A model generated the notes under the pieces. The model was not told where the DNA came from. It saw nothing but the letters and a program-made list of their open reading frames with translations, and made no database searches. A program made the translations under genes and the position numbers. From the NCBI RefSeq assembly GCF_016907895.1, contig NZ_JAFBCV010000017.1, positions 1 through 64,000 of the forward strand: a stretch of DNA of 64,000 nt, read 5' to 3'. The stretch is from Shouchella xiaoxiensis (GTDB lineage Bacteria; Bacillota; Bacilli; Bacillales; Bacillaceae_D). Shown here in pieces: positions 36,998 through 45,240 of this stretch (positions are counted from its first letter, which is position 1; each line of letters opens with the position of its first letter).

Positions 36998-37297
36998 ATG
37001 GAAAAACCCAATAGGAGTGTTGTGAACAAGTCTCTTTTTATCGTCACGCTGGTGCTAAGTCATCTCATGATGATTTTCCCCTACGTATTTTATGTATTTT
37101 TCAAATCTTTCGTTAATCCTTCCGCAGACCAACCTGAGGTGCTTTATTCGAATGGAATGATTTTGTTTTTAATGATTGTAACGGTATTTGTGCTCGTTAG
37201 CTTTGTCCTCAATTTTATTTTTAAAAACTATTACGGTATTTTTTTAGCATGCCTAATATCTGTTGCATGTTTAATTACGTTTATTCAAGCCTTTTAA
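36998..37297 (+). CDS. Small membrane protein
   Basis: This 99-residue protein has three strongly hydrophobic segments (about 13-35, 51-72 and 78-97) with a short basic N-terminus. The ATG follows GAGGTGG. I do not recognise it. Confidence 0.68.
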   Translation: MEKPNRSVVNKSLFIVTLVLSHLMMIFPYVFYVFFKSFVNPSADQPEVLYSNGMILFLMIVTVFVLVSFVLNFIFKNYYGIFLACLISVACLITFIQAF

Positions 37298-37415
37298 AGC
37301 AATACTATTGTACAAACATATCGACGATCTTCCCCACAGTCTGTATAATGTTGTACACACAAAGAGAACAAAAGTATTTTAAATACGCACATTTGTAACG
37401 AGTGGGGAGAGAATT

Positions 37416-38378
37416 ATGAAACAGCTAGAAGCAATCAGTTCATTCGCAGGAAAATATTTTGTGTTTTTCGTCATTGGAGCAAGCGTGCTTGCTTTTTTTG
37501 TTCCTGATCCGTTTTTACCAATTAGTAGCTACGTTCCAATTCTACTCGGCGTTATCATGTTTGGCATGGGCATGACTTTAAAACCAGTTGATTTTAAAAT
37601 GATTGCAAAACACCCACTACCCGTCCTTATCGGTTTGGTTGCCCAGTTTTCAATTATGCCGTTAGCAGCGCTTGCGATCGCTTATCTCTTGCAATTACCA
37701 GCTGAGCTCGCTGCCGGACTCGTTTTACTTGGCTCAGTACCTGGAGGAACGTCTTCCAATGTGATGGTTTATTTAGCAAAAGGCAATTTGCCTCTGTCCA
37801 TTACGATGACCTCGTTCTCTACACTCGTAGCACCATTAGCCACGCCAGCGATTTTGTATGTCTTAGCGAATCAATGGATGCCCGTGCAATTTTGGGATAT
37901 GTTCACAATGATTGTTCAAGTCATTATCGTACCAGTTGCATTAGGCGTAACAGTCAAACGCTTCCTACCAACCTTAGCCCGTCAAACCGAGAAAGGCATG
38001 CCACTCCTTTCCGTTTTAGCGGTACTCGCCATTTTGTCAGCTGTTGTCGCGGCCAATAACGAAGCACTTGCCTCAACTGGACCTGCCGTATTTATTGCGG
38101 TAATGCTTCATAACGCATCTGGTCTAGCACTTGGGTATTTGGCAGCTGCGGCTTTTCGTTTAACCCCAAGTCAGCGCCGTGCCGTTTCTATTGAAATTGG
38201 GATGCAGAACACAGGTCTTGGCGCAACACTTGCGACTGCGCATTTAACACCATTCGCAGCGATTCCAAGCGTCATCGGTGCGGCTTGGCATAATTTTACC
38301 GGAACAATCATGGCAACGTACTGGTCGCGGAAGCAGCTGAAGGATGAGGATCTGCCTCACAAAGAGAAAAGTGCATAA
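37416..38378 (+). CDS. Bile acid:sodium symporter family transporter (YocS-like)
   Basis: This 320-residue, roughly ten-helix transporter belongs to the BASS family. Family signatures are MFGMGMTLKPVDF and the helix-break motif LLGSVPGGTSSNVMVYLAKG, with a second crossover in IEIGMQNTGLGATLA. The closest remembered relative is B. subtilis YocS, and related PanS proteins move ketopantoate. The substrate is not proven. A promoter is likely just before 37400; the ATG follows GTGGGGAGAG. Confidence 0.92.
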   Translation: MKQLEAISSFAGKYFVFFVIGASVLAFFVPDPFLPISSYVPILLGVIMFGMGMTLKPVDFKMIAKHPLPVLIGLVAQFSIMPLAALAIAYLLQLPAELAAGLVLLGSVPGGTSSNVMVYLAKGNLPLSITMTSFSTLVAPLATPAILYVLANQWMPVQFWDMFTMIVQVIIVPVALGVTVKRFLPTLARQTEKGMPLLSVLAVLAILSAVVAANNEALASTGPAVFIAVMLHNASGLALGYLAAAAFRLTPSQRRAVSIEIGMQNTGLGATLATAHLTPFAAIPSVIGAAWHNFTGTIMATYWSRKQLKDEDLPHKEKSA

Positions 38379-38397
38379 TCATAAGTTTGTCTTTAAT

Positions 38398-38445
38398 TAA
38401 AAAAGTCTGCGGCATCGGGTTACATGTAAACCCGATGCCGCAGAC
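38398..38445 (-). terminator. Strong terminator after the small membrane gene
   Basis: A perfect 17-bp stem (left arm GTCTGCGGCATCGGGTT, loop of seven) is followed by T residues on the minus strand. It also lies just after the rightward transporter gene and may act on both. Confidence 0.85.
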
Positions 38446-38452
38446 CTCTTCA

Positions 38453-38623
38453 TTATTCTAGCCTTGTGCCCCAATGTTTCATAAATAAAGCAACCAAAAG
38501 AATGATAGCTGCGCTTATCGCCTGACCGATCCAGAACCGTACTCCATAATCTCCTGTGAAAAACAAGATGAGCCAAGCAAGAATGAGGACCGCAAATATG
38601 ATCGTCCTCCACTTCTTTTTCAA
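38453..38623 (-). CDS. 56-residue membrane protein
   Basis: This short gene starts at a TTG (38621-38623) behind GGAGGAG at seven bases. The peptide has a basic start (MKKKWRTIIF), two membrane helices (about 8-23 and 33-48) and a short charged tail (MKHWGTRLE). The longer ORF in another frame over the same DNA has no membrane or domain pattern and is taken as a shadow. Function is unknown. Confidence 0.7.
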   Translation of the reverse strand: MKKKWRTIIFAVLILAWLILFFTGDYGVRFWIGQAISAAIILLVALFMKHWGTRLE

Positions 38624-38796
38624 TGCGATCTCCTCCTTTCCCCTCTGTCTCTCTTACCCGACATCTCAAAAAACGACGCTATAAAAAAAGAAAACTTTAA
38701 CACCCCAAGCTTTCTTTGAAATCATGTAAGAGCCCTATTTCTCTATGCTGATGTCTGCCGTGCTTTATTAACCCTACACGTTATTCGTAAGATGCC

Positions 38797-38826
38797 AAAA
38801 AACAGAGGCTTTTCGTTTCAACCTCT
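38797..38826 (-). terminator. Probable terminator of the DinB-like gene
   Basis: A short AGAGG/CCTCT stem is followed by six T on the minus strand; the right arm overlaps the end of the gene. The flanking region 38624-38796 shows no gene. Confidence 0.45.
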
Positions 38827-39363
38827 ACTTTTTTTCATCATCTGATTCCTATAATCTTCCGACTGTCCTCTTGCAATGCTTAGCGTTTCCCAGTCCTCAC
38901 CTTTGAGCATTTTCCCAACATAAACAATTTGTCCAACATGATAACCGTAATGCGCCATTTGCCGCTCAATCGCATCTATAACGGTATGGGTTTCTCCTCT
39001 AATCGTGATAATTTTCGTTAAATCATTTTCATTTAAATAGTTGAGCGTCTCCATTACGACTTGCCAGCCTTTTTCCCACAGCGCAAAAATCGTTTCTTTA
39101 GAACTTTTTCCTTCAATAAATTCTTGATCACGATTTCGATTTGACTTCTCGCCATCACTCGTTAAAAAATCAGACCAGCGCGAGACCATATTCCCACTCA
39201 TATGCTTGATAATAACGGCGATACTGTTAGATTGCTCATTAGGTTGGTAATGAAGTTCGTTTTCAGAGAGCTGAGCAATCGTCTTTTCACCAAGCTGTTT
39301 TGTGCTTAGAAATCGTTCTCTTACAACTTGAAGGTAGATGAACGCAATCGTTTGGTCTGTCAT
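38818..39363 (-). CDS. DinB-like protein (DUF1572)
   Basis: This 181-residue four-helix-bundle protein has the three metal-binding histidines expected of the DinB/YfiT superfamily, in VIIKHMSGN and RQMAHYGYHVGQIVYVG. Members bind nickel or zinc, and some act as thiol-dependent transferases. The ATG at 39361-39363 is eight bases behind AAGGAG. It is monocistronic. Confidence 0.85.
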   Translation of the reverse strand: MTDQTIAFIYLQVVRERFLSTKQLGEKTIAQLSENELHYQPNEQSNSIAVIIKHMSGNMVSRWSDFLTSDGEKSNRNRDQEFIEGKSSKETIFALWEKGWQVVMETLNYLNENDLTKIITIRGETHTVIDAIERQMAHYGYHVGQIVYVGKMLKGEDWETLSIARGQSEDYRNQMMKKSRG

Positions 39364-39420
39364 TTTCAAACTCCTTCAGTAATAATTTATGCTCGCTAAT
39401 GATCATATCAAAAGTCAAGA

Positions 39421-39630
39421 TTACTCGTTACATTGAAACGATTTCACTTCAGTCAACGTCTTAACAATCTTCGGCTTTCCTCCATTGTCGTAACAACCCT
39501 CGGTTAAACTGTTTGCTTCTACATGCGTAAAATAAACTTGTGCTGCAAACAGAAGTAAGCTTACTAGTAAGATTAGAATGCTACAAATCAAGATCCATTT
39601 TAAGCCAGTCGTATGTCTTATTCTTTCCAT
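39421..39630 (-). CDS. Small single-pass membrane protein
   Basis: This 69-residue protein starts at the ATG 39628-39630 behind CGGAGG. It has one membrane segment (about 11-33) and an extracytoplasmic tail with two cysteines (EGCYDNGGKP and SFQCNE) that could pair. I do not recognise it. Confidence 0.65.
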   Translation of the reverse strand: MERIRHTTGLKWILICSILILLVSLLLFAAQVYFTHVEANSLTEGCYDNGGKPKIVKTLTEVKSFQCNE

Positions 39631-39703
39631 ATACAAATGCCTCCGATAATGAAATGTAAAGCTCAAATTTCTCAATAAAACTGACTCTGATGAATTTAAA
39701 CGT

Positions 39704-39910
39704 TTAACAACGTTCCTCTTTCATTTTTTGTCGGAGATGATGAACCACCGCACTCAAGCCAAGACTAGTAAGAATGAAAGAAATAGGCAGAGAACTGTAT
39801 GATGAGCTACCAACTGGACTCCATAGTAGAAGTGCAATTGAGCTTAGAATGAACAAGACCGCTAAGACAATGAAACTGTTTTTTATTAAAATTAAATTCT
39901 TAATCTTCAT
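39704..39910 (-). CDS. Small membrane protein
   Basis: This 68-residue protein has two membrane segments (about 10-30 and 39-58) and a basic tail. The ATG follows AAAGGAGG. It is followed on the strand by another small membrane gene; all are of unknown function. Confidence 0.65.
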   Translation of the reverse strand: MKIKNLILIKNSFIVLAVLFILSSIALLLWSPVGSSSYSSLPISFILTSLGLSAVVHHLRQKMKEERC

Positions 39911-39931
39911 TTTGTGCCCTCCTTTTACCCT

Positions 39932-40231
39932 TTACTGTCGTTTATTACGAATCACATGAAAAACAACTCCAACAATGACCATTAAAATGGCCGCAATTAA
40001 TGAGATAAACATGGAGAAGACTGCTCCGAATGCTGGACCTGCCCCTTCATTATGCTCAGTATATTTGAGAACGAGCATAATGATTACGTAGCATAAAATC
40101 CCCGTACCGGCTAAGACAGAAGCGCTAATATAAAACGAATATGGTTTCCGAGTAATTAATAGAAAAATGATTAAGCCCACCGTCAGTAAAATCGGAAAAC
40201 CTGAAACAAATTCAAGCCATTCAGAATTCAC
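39932..40231 (-). CDS. Small membrane protein
   Basis: This 99-residue protein has three membrane segments (about 9-27, 34-57 and 69-95). A GTG at 40229-40231 is nine bases behind AAAGGG and is preferred over the GTG three codons earlier, which touches the site. It lies 21 bases upstream of the next small membrane gene, so the two form a unit. Confidence 0.65.
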   Translation of the reverse strand: MNSEWLEFVSGFPILLTVGLIIFLLITRKPYSFYISASVLAGTGILCYVIIMLVLKYTEHNEGAGPAFGAVFSMFISLIAAILMVIVGVVFHVIRNKRQ

Positions 40232-40356
40232 ATTTAGCACACCCTTTAACAGAAAATGGTATTAACCTCACTCTAACATAGGGTTCTAGAAAGTTCATAC
40301 TTTTAAAGCGATTCAGCTTGTTATTACTTAATCGTTAAATTTTTCAAGCAAATCTT

Positions 40357-41136
40357 TTATAAATGCCTTAGAAACCGCATGGGATCATTTAAGAAATCCC
40401 GCGTTAGCTGAACATGTTCAAGCTCATCGTATGCTTTGGGCTGAAGTTTCCCGTCTTCAATCAGATAAATATCCGCATCCGGTAATGCCATTAAAATAGG
40501 CGAATGGGTCGCAATAATAAACTGTCCGTTTTCGTTAAGCATCTCTTTAATTAATGAGATGAGTGACAGTTGTTTCAGCGGTGATAAAGGTGCCTCAGGC
40601 TCATCTAGGATATAAAGCCCATCTTTTTTAAACCGGGCTTGAAACAATGTTAGAAAGCTTTCACCGTGCGATAGCGTTTCGAGCCCGTCACCGTATAGCT
40701 GCTGTAATTCATGTAATGTGCGCATATGAGGCATTGCCTCTAATTGATTTCGCTCGGAATGCTTGATCTCTTCTACCGTTAATTTTGCTTCTCTTTGCAT
40801 TTCCTTTAGACGATTGATGTAACGGATAAACTCATTAGCACGAAAGAAAAACCCTTTCTTTGTTTTTATGCTCCAGCTTAACTTCAGCGCTTCGCCAAGC
40901 ACTCGTGCTTGCTCTAGTGAGTCATCTGAATCAAGATTATCACCGCCGATGAGAATGCTCTCTGCCGCAGCCGCAATTCCTTCAAGAAGCGTTGATTTTC
41001 CTGTCCCATTGTCACCGACAAAAATGGTAATTGGCTTTTGAAATTGAAACGTCTCCAACTGCTTAATGACTGGTAAATCAAATGGATATTCGTTGAACGT
41101 GTCCTGTTGCTGTAAGGAAATTGTTTTTAAATGCAC
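40357..41136 (-). CDS. AAA/ABC-type ATPase, soluble
   Basis: This 259-residue ATPase has the Walker A motif VGDNGTGKSTLLEGIAAAAE, an ABC-like signature LSHGESFLTLF and the Walker B segment LYILDEPEAPLSPLKQLSLI, followed by the switch histidine in IATHSPILMALP. There is no membrane partner nearby. It resembles stand-alone AAA proteins of the SMC/ABC class. The start is probably the GTG at 41136, eight bases behind GGAGG; the ATG 15 bases upstream has no site. Confidence 0.85.
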   Translation of the reverse strand: MHLKTISLQQQDTFNEYPFDLPVIKQLETFQFQKPITIFVGDNGTGKSTLLEGIAAAAESILIGGDNLDSDDSLEQARVLGEALKLSWSIKTKKGFFFRANEFIRYINRLKEMQREAKLTVEEIKHSERNQLEAMPHMRTLHELQQLYGDGLETLSHGESFLTLFQARFKKDGLYILDEPEAPLSPLKQLSLISLIKEMLNENGQFIIATHSPILMALPDADIYLIEDGKLQPKAYDELEHVQLTRDFLNDPMRFLRHL

Positions 41137-41299
41137 CAAATTAGCCTCCATATCTACCGTTATCTAAATACATACTTTTTTATGTAGGTGCCTCTTCGTA
41201 GAAAACGTTATGTAGTCATCATAACAAAAAAAGCTCGCCGTAAGGATTTGTTAGACCCTTTTAGCGAACTTTATAGTGTAGGGGGGGAAGTAAATGAAT

Positions 41300-42100
41300 T
41301 TAGCGAACAAGCTCCCAAACTTCCGCGCGTCCTGGTGTTTCACCATAAGTCCACCACTTAGCACGGTACACTTGTCCGTTATGGCTTACACGATCTCCAC
41401 CAACATAGATGGCCGTTGCACTCCAAGCTGGAAACTCTGAAGGTGGATCAGGTGTTCCTGGACCTGGTCCCGGATCAGGATTTGGATTACTTCCTCCTGT
41501 AAACTGCGCGTCGATTACTTGATAGAAAGCGTTTGCGGTATCGGCAACATCCCATACACCTAAAATGATATGGTAGCCAGACCGCTGTGGTACCGTTAAT
41601 TCATGGCTTACTTTTTGACCAGGACGTGCGCCACCGTCAAATACTTCGTAAAACGGAACAAGTTCAAATTGATTTCTCGTTAGAGGCTGGTTTGGATTCC
41701 AGTTTGGTTTTGTAATATAGTAATGCCACTTCGCTGTGGCGTGCATCGCTGTCAGGTGCCATCTGAATGTTTGGCGGCCACTATTCATGCTCACTTTTGA
41801 CCATCGATTGGATGATTGCGCATCTAGTTGTGGAAAAACTCCGCCCGCTGAAGCAATTTGTCCATCAGGAATACTCGTTCCTGGAAAACCCTTCGGCGCT
41901 TCAAGGCTCTGCGGTTCATAAATGACACCGCCACAATCTGTGTTTACACGTTCTGAACAAAGTAAAGCTCTGGACTTAGGAGATTCAATGTAGCCATGTG
42001 CACTCGCCGCATCGGCATTGCCAAAGATAAATAAAGCAGAAGCGAGAGCTGTGAAACCAATTGACTGAAGAAACGTGTGACTTTTCCTTTTACCAATCAA
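41300..42100 (-). CDS. AA10 lytic polysaccharide monooxygenase with chitin-binding module
   Basis: This 266-residue secreted copper enzyme oxidatively cleaves chitin and boosts chitinases. Residues 1-34 form a signal peptide ending ASA; the mature protein begins with the histidine of HGYIESPKSRALLC, which makes the copper histidine brace. The second histidine is in FRWHLTAMHATAKWHYYITK. A Pro/Gly/Asp linker (NPNPDPGPGPGTPDPPS) leads to a C-terminal CBM5/12-like module with AKWWTYGETPGRAEVWELV. The start is a TTG behind GGAGGAG. The downstream region 41226-41272 contains an imperfect hairpin and T run that may end transcription. Confidence 0.94.
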   Translation of the reverse strand: MIGKRKSHTFLQSIGFTALASALFIFGNADAASAHGYIESPKSRALLCSERVNTDCGGVIYEPQSLEAPKGFPGTSIPDGQIASAGGVFPQLDAQSSNRWSKVSMNSGRQTFRWHLTAMHATAKWHYYITKPNWNPNQPLTRNQFELVPFYEVFDGGARPGQKVSHELTVPQRSGYHIILGVWDVADTANAFYQVIDAQFTGGSNPNPDPGPGPGTPDPPSEFPAWSATAIYVGGDRVSHNGQVYRAKWWTYGETPGRAEVWELVR

Positions 42101-42375
42101 ACGAACTCCTCCTTTTTGTTCGCAAGTAGCGCTTGCGTACCTTTATTGTAACGTTGTCTGAAAAAAAAGATATTGGGAAAAAGAACGGTCCATTTTCATG
42201 TAATCGAAGGAAAATATCAAATTTATCTGTATATTTATGAAAAACTTCGTAAAAATAAGCTTTTTTGTTGGGAAATTATTGTTAAAAATGTTGATTGCTA
42301 TGCTTACCGACAACCTTTGTTAAAAGTATTTTTCGACAATAACCTAGGTTCGTCTCGTCTCTTTCAATCTAATTT
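42101..42375. promoter_or_regulatory. AA10 upstream region with a 17-bp palindrome
   Basis: CGCAAG and CTTGCG (42121-42137, five bases apart) form an inverted repeat 20 bases before the AA10 start. On the minus strand it reads like a weak cre site (core GCAAGCGCT) with about three mismatches. The rest to 42375 is very AT-rich, with no gene and no clear terminator after the hydrolase. Confidence 0.4.
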
Positions 42376-43095
42376 TTACAAACGTTTACTACTGCCGGCT
42401 AAAAATGTTTGCATAAGCTTTGTATACAACTCCGGTTGCTGCGCATGTACAAGATGAGAAGCGAAAGGCACAATCGCTATGCGGACATGTTTACTAAGCC
42501 CCTGATAGTAAAGTGCTCCCCTTACCTCATCCTCCATTCCCTCACCAACAATAATAAAAATAGGGGCTTTTATCCCAACTATATTGTTCATTTTTTGAAA
42601 CGGGTACCACGCCTCATCCTTGGCCATTTCTAAAAATGAGCGCCAATCTGACTGATGCAAGTGGTCATAATACGCAACCGCCTCCTGATTTGTTAGAAGC
42701 TGTGCCTGCGCGTCAACTTCTGACTGATGAATGAGTGACCAATTAGACGGTTTAACAGGCTTCACACCTGAAAGCGTAAGACTATTGATAAGATGAGGAA
42801 ACTTCTTTGCAAATGTCATCGCAACAAGCCCTCCTAAAGAAGAGCCAATCACGTGAACTTTATGTACTTCCAAATGAGCCAGTGTTTGAGCTAAATCATC
42901 TGCACTATCTTCAAAGAAGTTATTAATATCATTACTTTTCGAACGACCATGACCACGAAGGTCCGGGCGTATGACAAAGAATGACTGGTTTAATTCGCTA
43001 GCAAGATGGACAAAATCAGTCTTCCCCGTTTGTAAACCGCTATGTAGAAGTAGAACCGCATCGCCCTTGCCTTCACGTTCTGTGTGTAGAATCAT
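42376..43095 (-). CDS. Alpha/beta hydrolase
   Basis: This 239-residue cytosolic hydrolase has HSGLQTGKTDF near the oxyanion hole, RPDLRGHGRS, the nucleophile elbow GSSLGGLVAMTFA, the acid in VGEGMEDEV and the histidine in FASHLVHAQQPE. The ATG follows GAGGGGG. It has no partner genes; the substrate is unknown. Confidence 0.88.
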   Translation of the reverse strand: MILHTEREGKGDAVLLLHSGLQTGKTDFVHLASELNQSFFVIRPDLRGHGRSKSNDINNFFEDSADDLAQTLAHLEVHKVHVIGSSLGGLVAMTFAKKFPHLINSLTLSGVKPVKPSNWSLIHQSEVDAQAQLLTNQEAVAYYDHLHQSDWRSFLEMAKDEAWYPFQKMNNIVGIKAPIFIIVGEGMEDEVRGALYYQGLSKHVRIAIVPFASHLVHAQQPELYTKLMQTFLAGSSKRL

Positions 43096-43251
43096 TTTTC
43101 CCCCTCGCTTTCATCTTGTGTACTTTTAAACAACGTGTTTTATCTCCTCTAAAAATTCGGGAATCAAATCGAATGTACCATTGCTACGTTAAACAGGTCT
43201 ACGACTATAACGAATGAAAGGATTCATTTAACGAACCGAACGCTTACTTGT

Positions 43252-43650
43252 TTAATTGGCTCGGCGTCTGCAGGGAATTGGCTCCCCCTCTTTTAACAAA
43301 CGCTTCTGAAACGACGTTACTTTCCATTTCTCATCAGTAGTTGCATTGGTTAGCGCCATCTTTAGTAAATAGCTAGGTGGATTATGCGGCCCTTCAAACG
43401 TAACGACCTGTAGCTCTATATCAAAGTAGAATCCACCGATTTCATTTCGTTTCAGTGAAGTGAGCTGCTGGCAATCATACTGGGTTAGTTCATGGAATTG
43501 CTTCGTCAGTTCTTGATCAATAATGGGGAATAGCAATTCTAGTATGACATCATCTCTTAATTCAATCTCTTTCGTTTGTGCTGTCACACTATCTGATTGA
43601 TGCATGAGGAGTCCAATCATTAGGAAGCAAGCTACTATTCTTTTCAACAA
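43252..43650 (-). CDS. Secreted DUF3888 protein
   Basis: This 132-residue protein has an N-terminal signal peptide (cleavage near SVTAQ). The rest follows the DUF3888 pattern: LRDDVILELLFPIIDQELTK and VVTFEGPHNPPSYLLKMAL. Function is unknown. The start is a TTG behind AAGGGTG. Confidence 0.75.
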   Translation of the reverse strand: MLKRIVACFLMIGLLMHQSDSVTAQTKEIELRDDVILELLFPIIDQELTKQFHELTQYDCQQLTSLKRNEIGGFYFDIELQVVTFEGPHNPPSYLLKMALTNATTDEKWKVTSFQKRLLKEGEPIPCRRRAN

Positions 43651-43716
43651 AACGTTTCACCCTTCTTTGCTTATTATTCCTTTTCTCAAGCAAAAAATGT
43701 TCGGGTGATTTGCTCG

Positions 43717-44412
43717 TTAGCTTTCCTTTTGTAAATCCTGAAGTTTATGGATGATTTCGCGTGCCTCCTGCAAATAATTGTAGTTATTCGCACTTTTGAT
43801 TGAAAGTTCATTTGCTGGCTCTTTTCTAGAGTGAACCGCTGGCTGGAACCCCATATATTGAACGATAAAAGCCCCTTTTTCAGTTGTGGGCATATGCACG
43901 AGCACTTGTAAAATATCATTAAGATTAATCGTTAATGACCCTTTCGCACCATTATGTTTGCGGTTGTAATGAAGGGAAACCGCGTGTGCTTGAATTTCCA
44001 CTTCTCCAGAATGAGCCGCGAACGTGATAGAATGCTCTGGGTCTGCGAGGAGCTGCTTTGCTTGCTTATCGAAAGCATCTAGTATTACCATGTTCTCTTG
44101 CATTTCTTCAACTGCCGCTTTAAGCTTTAAAAATGACTTATACTGTCTTTTTGATAACATGACGGCATATTCACTCGTTCTAAGCGCCATATGTGTAGCG
44201 TGATTTGTTTGCACTCCTTTTCGTCTAAAAAAGCAATAACCGCTTTGCACTAAACCCTGCTTTTCCATAATAATTTCTTCAATCTCATCAATAGCAATTT
44301 CAACAACAGCTCGAACACTGGTGAGCTTTTGCCTCGTTCGATTATGCGTTAAGACAATTGTATTTTCCTTGAAGTGGAGTTTTGTGTGCGTTCCTTTATA
44401 TCTAGCAGTCAT
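43717..44412 (-). CDS. Hypothetical cytosolic protein
   Basis: This 231-residue protein starts at the ATG 44410-44412 behind GGGGG. It looks like two PH-like beta modules (KLHFKENTIVLTHNRTRQKL and EVEIQAHAVSLHYNRKHNGA) joined by a helical region, and ends in a helix (EAREIIHKLQDLQKE). I do not recognise the family. Confidence 0.6.
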   Translation of the reverse strand: MTARYKGTHTKLHFKENTIVLTHNRTRQKLTSVRAVVEIAIDEIEEIIMEKQGLVQSGYCFFRRKGVQTNHATHMALRTSEYAVMLSKRQYKSFLKLKAAVEEMQENMVILDAFDKQAKQLLADPEHSITFAAHSGEVEIQAHAVSLHYNRKHNGAKGSLTINLNDILQVLVHMPTTEKGAFIVQYMGFQPAVHSRKEPANELSIKSANNYNYLQEAREIIHKLQDLQKES

Positions 44413-44549
44413 GATTTCCCCCGTTTTCCTGTCTATTGATCTATCTTTTTCCAGTCTACTAAAATGCAAGGAAGCTGTTAAGTATTTAGTCGTTTTTGTT
44501 TTTTATTAAGGGAATGTAAAGAACACGCTATAGAAAGGTGTTGATTTCT

Positions 44550-44774
44550 GTGCCTCGCCCAAGTCGTCGAGAAATAATGTTAACGATTGTAGTCGTGCTT
44601 TTTATGTGTTTAATTTTTACGCTTCTAACGGGAGAAAGTATATGGGGATTTTTTTACTACCTTTTTATTATCACAACTGCCATTACCCTTGTATATTTCA
44701 TTGAATTCCTTCGTAAGCGTCGAAAAAAACGCCACTCTAGAAAAAAGGAATCGAATAAAGCTAAAAAGGAGTGA
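44550..44774 (+). CDS. Small membrane protein
   Basis: This 74-residue protein has two membrane segments (about 8-26 and 31-51) and a very basic Lys/Arg tail. The GTG at 44550 is nine bases after AAAGGTG. Its TGA stop lies in the ribosome site of the next gene, so the two are coupled. Confidence 0.62.
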   Translation: MPRPSRREIMLTIVVVLFMCLIFTLLTGESIWGFFYYLFIITTAITLVYFIEFLRKRRKKRHSRKKESNKAKKE

Positions 44775-44778
44775 CTAT

Positions 44779-45240
44779 ATGACACTGTCGCATGATCAAG
44801 AGCTTACATGGAGCATATCTCAAGTAGATAGGTTCTTTCATGAAACGCTTATGGCTCAGCCAATTTCTTATACTTATCCGATATTACAACCGTATCTACT
44901 TGATCCTTTCATTCCGCCTCGTGCCGAGATTTGTGCCATCTATGTTCTATACAACAAAGCTGTCCTCGGCCTTCTTAATGGAGAAATTGAGCATGTTCAT
45001 GGTTTGCACTACCAGCAAGCACTTCGAAAATCGACCGAATTAACGGATCTGGAAACCATTCTCGACATTGGTAGCTTAGTAGTCTTAAGCAATGCTTCTA
45101 TTGGTTACAGCTGTTACATTGGCGGATCAATTGAAAAACTGTATGCCCTTATCACTTACTTTTCTGGGAAAGCTGGAAGTGATAGCGATCGAGACTACTT
45201 TCATGCCAAAAAAATAGTAGAGCGAATGGGTCTTGCTTAA
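44779..45240 (+). CDS. Hypothetical protein
   Basis: This 153-residue protein starts at the ATG 44779 behind AAAAAGGAG. It is mostly helical and soluble, with no motif I recognise (FFHETLMAQPISYTYPILQP near the start). It is coupled to the preceding small membrane gene and overlaps the stop of the convergent MFS gene by three bases. Confidence 0.62.
   Translation: MTLSHDQELTWSISQVDRFFHETLMAQPISYTYPILQPYLLDPFIPPRAEICAIYVLYNKAVLGLLNGEIEHVHGLHYQQALRKSTELTDLETILDIGSLVVLSNASIGYSCYIGGSIEKLYALITYFSGKAGSDSDRDYFHAKKIVERMGLA

Noticed and set aside
38397-38669. 90-residue leftward ORF
   Set aside because: It overlaps a strong terminator hairpin, has no ribosome site at its start and no domain or membrane pattern; the 56-residue frame over it is better supported.
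40357-41136. ABC importer or defence ATPase system
   Set aside because: The ATPase has no membrane or nuclease partner on either side, so neither role can be supported.
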